Shown here piece after piece: positions 5,729 to 7,285 of a stretch of 7,285 nt of DNA. The stretch covers positions 1-7,285 of the forward strand of contig JAZRZQ010000027.1 of NCBI GenBank assembly GCA_045601445.1. Direction: 5' to 3'. Numbering within the stretch: the stretch's first letter is position 1; every line of letters begins with the position of its first letter. The notes beneath the pieces are model-generated. The model had not been told where the DNA came from, did not search any database, and saw nothing but the letters and a program-made list of their open reading frames with translations. The translations under genes were made by a program, and so were the position numbers. This DNA is from RGIG5579 sp045601445 (GTDB taxonomy: Bacteria > Bacillota > Clostridia > Oscillospirales > SIG627).

Positions 5729-5757
5729 AGTCTAACACAAAAGCGGATTTTCGGCAA
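5729..5757 (-). promoter_or_regulatory. Probable sigma-A promoter of the aldo/keto reductase gene
   Basis: On the minus strand, TTGCCG (5752-5757) and TAGACT (5729-5734) are 17 nt apart, with a TG one base upstream of the -10. Each box matches consensus at four of six positions. It begins 5 nt after the preceding terminator, as expected for an independent unit. Confidence 0.6.
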
Positions 5758-5762
5758 GAAAA

Positions 5763-5800
5763 AAGCAAAAAAAGAACCCTTTCGGGTTCTTTTTTTGCTT
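5763..5800. terminator. Intrinsic terminator after the solute-binding lipoprotein gene
   Basis: A perfect 17-bp inverted repeat (5763-5779 with 5784-5800) encloses a TTTC loop. The core is GAACCC/GGGTTC, with A7 and T7 arms, so it could act in both directions. It lies 10 nt past the stop codon of the lipoprotein gene. No permease gene follows on this strand. Confidence 0.93.
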
Positions 5801-5810
5801 GGTTTACAGA

Positions 5811-7285
5811 TTAAAGGGTTGCGTCGGTGATGGTGATGTAATCCTGCAGAGCCTGACGGCCGGCGTCTACGCGAGCCATGTACTCGGAAACGAAGGTGTC
5901 ATACGCGGTAGCGTTGGCGTGCGTACTCTTGTCACCTGCAATCGGATAGAACAGGGAGGTGCCGAGTTTGCCCATGTTGCAAGCAAAGACGGGATCAATG
6001 ACGGCAAGCTCTTTGTCCAGAGCGATCTCGAGCATTTCGATCGATTCGTTGTCACGAACGGACTGCTTCATCAGCACCTGATCGTAGAATGCAGTGGTCA
6101 GCGTGTCAACGGAGTAGTAGCTGAAAGCATCGAGGAAGTAAGCGCACTGCTCAGCAGCAGAGGTGAAGCCATTGGTCTTCCAAACTTCGTTGGGGTCGTT
6201 CTCGACGGTGGTGGGGATGGAGAATACGCCGTACTGGGTGTGAGCAACGGAGGAAAGGTAGGTGGGCTGTTCCTCGTTGCGCTTCGGGAAGGGCAAGAAG
6301 CCCAGTGCCATTTCGGTATCCTGGAAGTTCAGAACGCCGGCAATGTTAACGCCGTAGAACGCGATCAGGTTCTTTCTGAAGATCGAACCGGAGGATGCGA
6401 TGTAACGATGGGGGCAGGTCAGGATGGGCTTGAGCTCGGCAAGAACGTCAAGCAGAGTACGGTTGGGCTGCAGCGGGATGGAGAGAGTGCCGGCATCGTC
6501 AACCTCGGAAAGACGAGCGCCGGAGGATACGACGTGTGCCCAGTTGTTGTAGGTTTCGCCCATGTAGCCGATGATGTCCTCGTTCGCCTTGTAAAGGCCG
6601 TCGCCGGTCATATCGAACTTACAAGCTTCGATGTACTCATAGAACTTCGCGTTGGTCCATTTGCCCTGCTTTACCAGATCGTAGGGGCTTTCGAGGTTGT
6701 TGTTTTCAACGATTTCCTTGTTGAAGTACATAACCCAGGTAGCTCTGTCGTCGAGGGTTGCGCCGTCGCCGGTCACGTAAAAGGCCTTGTCGTTGATGGA
6801 CAGGGCTTTGAGTGCCATCTGGCTCCACCAGGTCTTGGAGAGATCCACGTTCTGGAGGGTGTTGAAGTCGACGAGAAGGTTGTTCTGACCGAGAGATCTC
6901 ATCGAGCCGATGTTCGTGAAGAGAAAGTCGGCAACGTATTCACCGGAAATGAGGGATTCGCGGTAATCGGTTTGAAGAGCCGTCGAACCGGTCATGGTGA
7001 TCTTGCAGTTGAAATCAGTTTCGAGCTGAGAGTTTCTCTTAAAGACCGCGTCGTTGATCTTGTCACCGGTGGCCCCATCAGAGAAGATCTCGTGGGTATC
7101 AAGATGCTTGGAGGAGCTACTTCTTGCGATGAAGTGGAATTCCTTGCCTCCGAGGTTCTTGATCTCCGCGGTATAAACGGAGGAAAGATCCTCTTCGGTG
7201 GTTTGCTGAGTTTGATTATTGTTCTGAGAGCCGCCCTGCGTGCCACCCTGCGTTGGAGCAGGATCATTCGTGCAAGCAAACAAGA
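5811..7285 (-). CDS. ABC-transporter extracellular solute-binding lipoprotein, family 1 type (5' end outside window)
   Basis: The frame is open through the right edge, so the start and most of the signal peptide are missing. The first visible residues, LFAC, are a lipobox; Cys becomes the lipidated N-terminus on the outer face of the membrane. A Pro/Thr/Gln/Gly/Asn linker follows (about 30 residues), then the two-lobed binding fold. Telling segments are DFLFTNIGSMRSLGQNN (typical substrate-binding-protein core), ATWVMYFNKEIVENNNLESP with YDLVKQGKWTNAKFYEYIEA, and GFLPFPKRNEEQPTYLSS late in the protein. This pattern is usual for sugar or oligosaccharide binding proteins; the ligand is unknown. 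DMTGDGLYKANED resembles a calcium-binding EF-hand loop. The 487 residues from the Cys are a full-size domain. It ends in a terminator with no permease downstream; permeases may lie upstream, out of view. Confidence 0.9.
   Translation of the reverse strand, partial: LFACTNDPAPTQGGTQGGSQNNNQTQQTTEEDLSSVYTAEIKNLGGKEFHFIARSSSSKHLDTHEIFSDGATGDKINDAVFKRNSQLETDFNCKITMTGSTALQTDYRESLISGEYVADFLFTNIGSMRSLGQNNLLVDFNTLQNVDLSKTWWSQMALKALSINDKAFYVTGDGATLDDRATWVMYFNKEIVENNNLESPYDLVKQGKWTNAKFYEYIEACKFDMTGDGLYKANEDIIGYMGETYNNWAHVVSSGARLSEVDDAGTLSIPLQPNRTLLDVLAELKPILTCPHRYIASSGSIFRKNLIAFYGVNIAGVLNFQDTEMALGFLPFPKRNEEQPTYLSSVAHTQYGVFSIPTTVENDPNEVWKTNGFTSAAEQCAYFLDAFSYYSVDTLTTAFYDQVLMKQSVRDNESIEMLEIALDKELAVIDPVFACNMGKLGTSLFYPIAGDKSTHANATAYDTFVSEYMARVDAGRQALQDYITITDATL
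6579..6614 (-). other. EF-hand-like calcium loop encoded in the solute-binding protein
   Basis: The encoded 12 residues DMTGDGLYKANE place Asp at positions 1 and 5, Thr at 3, Gly at 6 and Glu at 12, as in EF-hand loops. Similar loops stabilise some sugar-binding proteins. Function here is inferred from pattern only. Confidence 0.5.

Noticed and set aside
7281..7283. TTG as a start codon of the solute-binding protein
   Set aside because: It encodes the Leu of the lipobox LFAC. The frame remains open to the edge and a signal peptide is required upstream, so the real start is outside the window.

Overview
The window looks like chromosome from a mid-GC Clostridia-type bacterium (Bacillota), probably an anaerobic gut or rumen commensal. 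This rests on strong GGAGG ribosome sites 7-8 nt from the starts, sigma-A promoters with 17-nt spacers, AT-flanked hairpin terminators, a DUF6512-type membrane protein, an Xre regulator with a membrane tail, and a lipoprotein sugar-binding protein with a long Gln/Asn/Gly/Thr linker. The genus cannot be read from the sequence.

Layout. Positions 1-2040 hold three minus-strand genes, read from right to left: a TauE/SafE-type anion permease, a VOC (glyoxalase-fold) protein and an Xre-type regulator with a membrane-embedded C-terminus that runs off the left edge. TauE has a near-consensus promoter. The regulator has its own promoter, with a dyad inside the spacer. A 21-bp near-perfect palindrome sits at the TauE/VOC junction. 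This block, most clearly its left end, is visibly more AT-rich than the rest and may be an acquired module.

Positions 2039-4148 hold, on the minus strand, a 479-residue glycoside-hydrolase-like protein with its own promoter. It is followed by a short reading frame with no convincing start (a small unknown gene or a 5'-truncated remnant) and a hairpin terminator. Divergent from the hydrolase, on the plus strand, is a five-helix DUF6512-type membrane protein (4149-4676).

Positions 4676-5760 hold a bidirectional 17-bp-stem terminator between the DUF6512 gene and a convergent aldo/keto reductase, which has an intact catalytic tetrad and its own promoter. Positions 5763-7285 hold a second 17-bp-stem terminator and the 3' part of a solute-binding lipoprotein that enters from the right edge. 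The visible part begins at the lipobox.

Together, the sugar-binding lipoprotein, aldo/keto reductase and hydrolase-like protein suggest carbohydrate scavenging, but each appears to be transcribed separately, so a shared pathway is inference. I see no CRISPR array, tRNA, rRNA, insertion sequence or clear defence system. The items most worth checking are the hydrolase-like family, the start-less frame at 2080-2490, and the operator-like palindromes in the TauE/VOC/regulator block.
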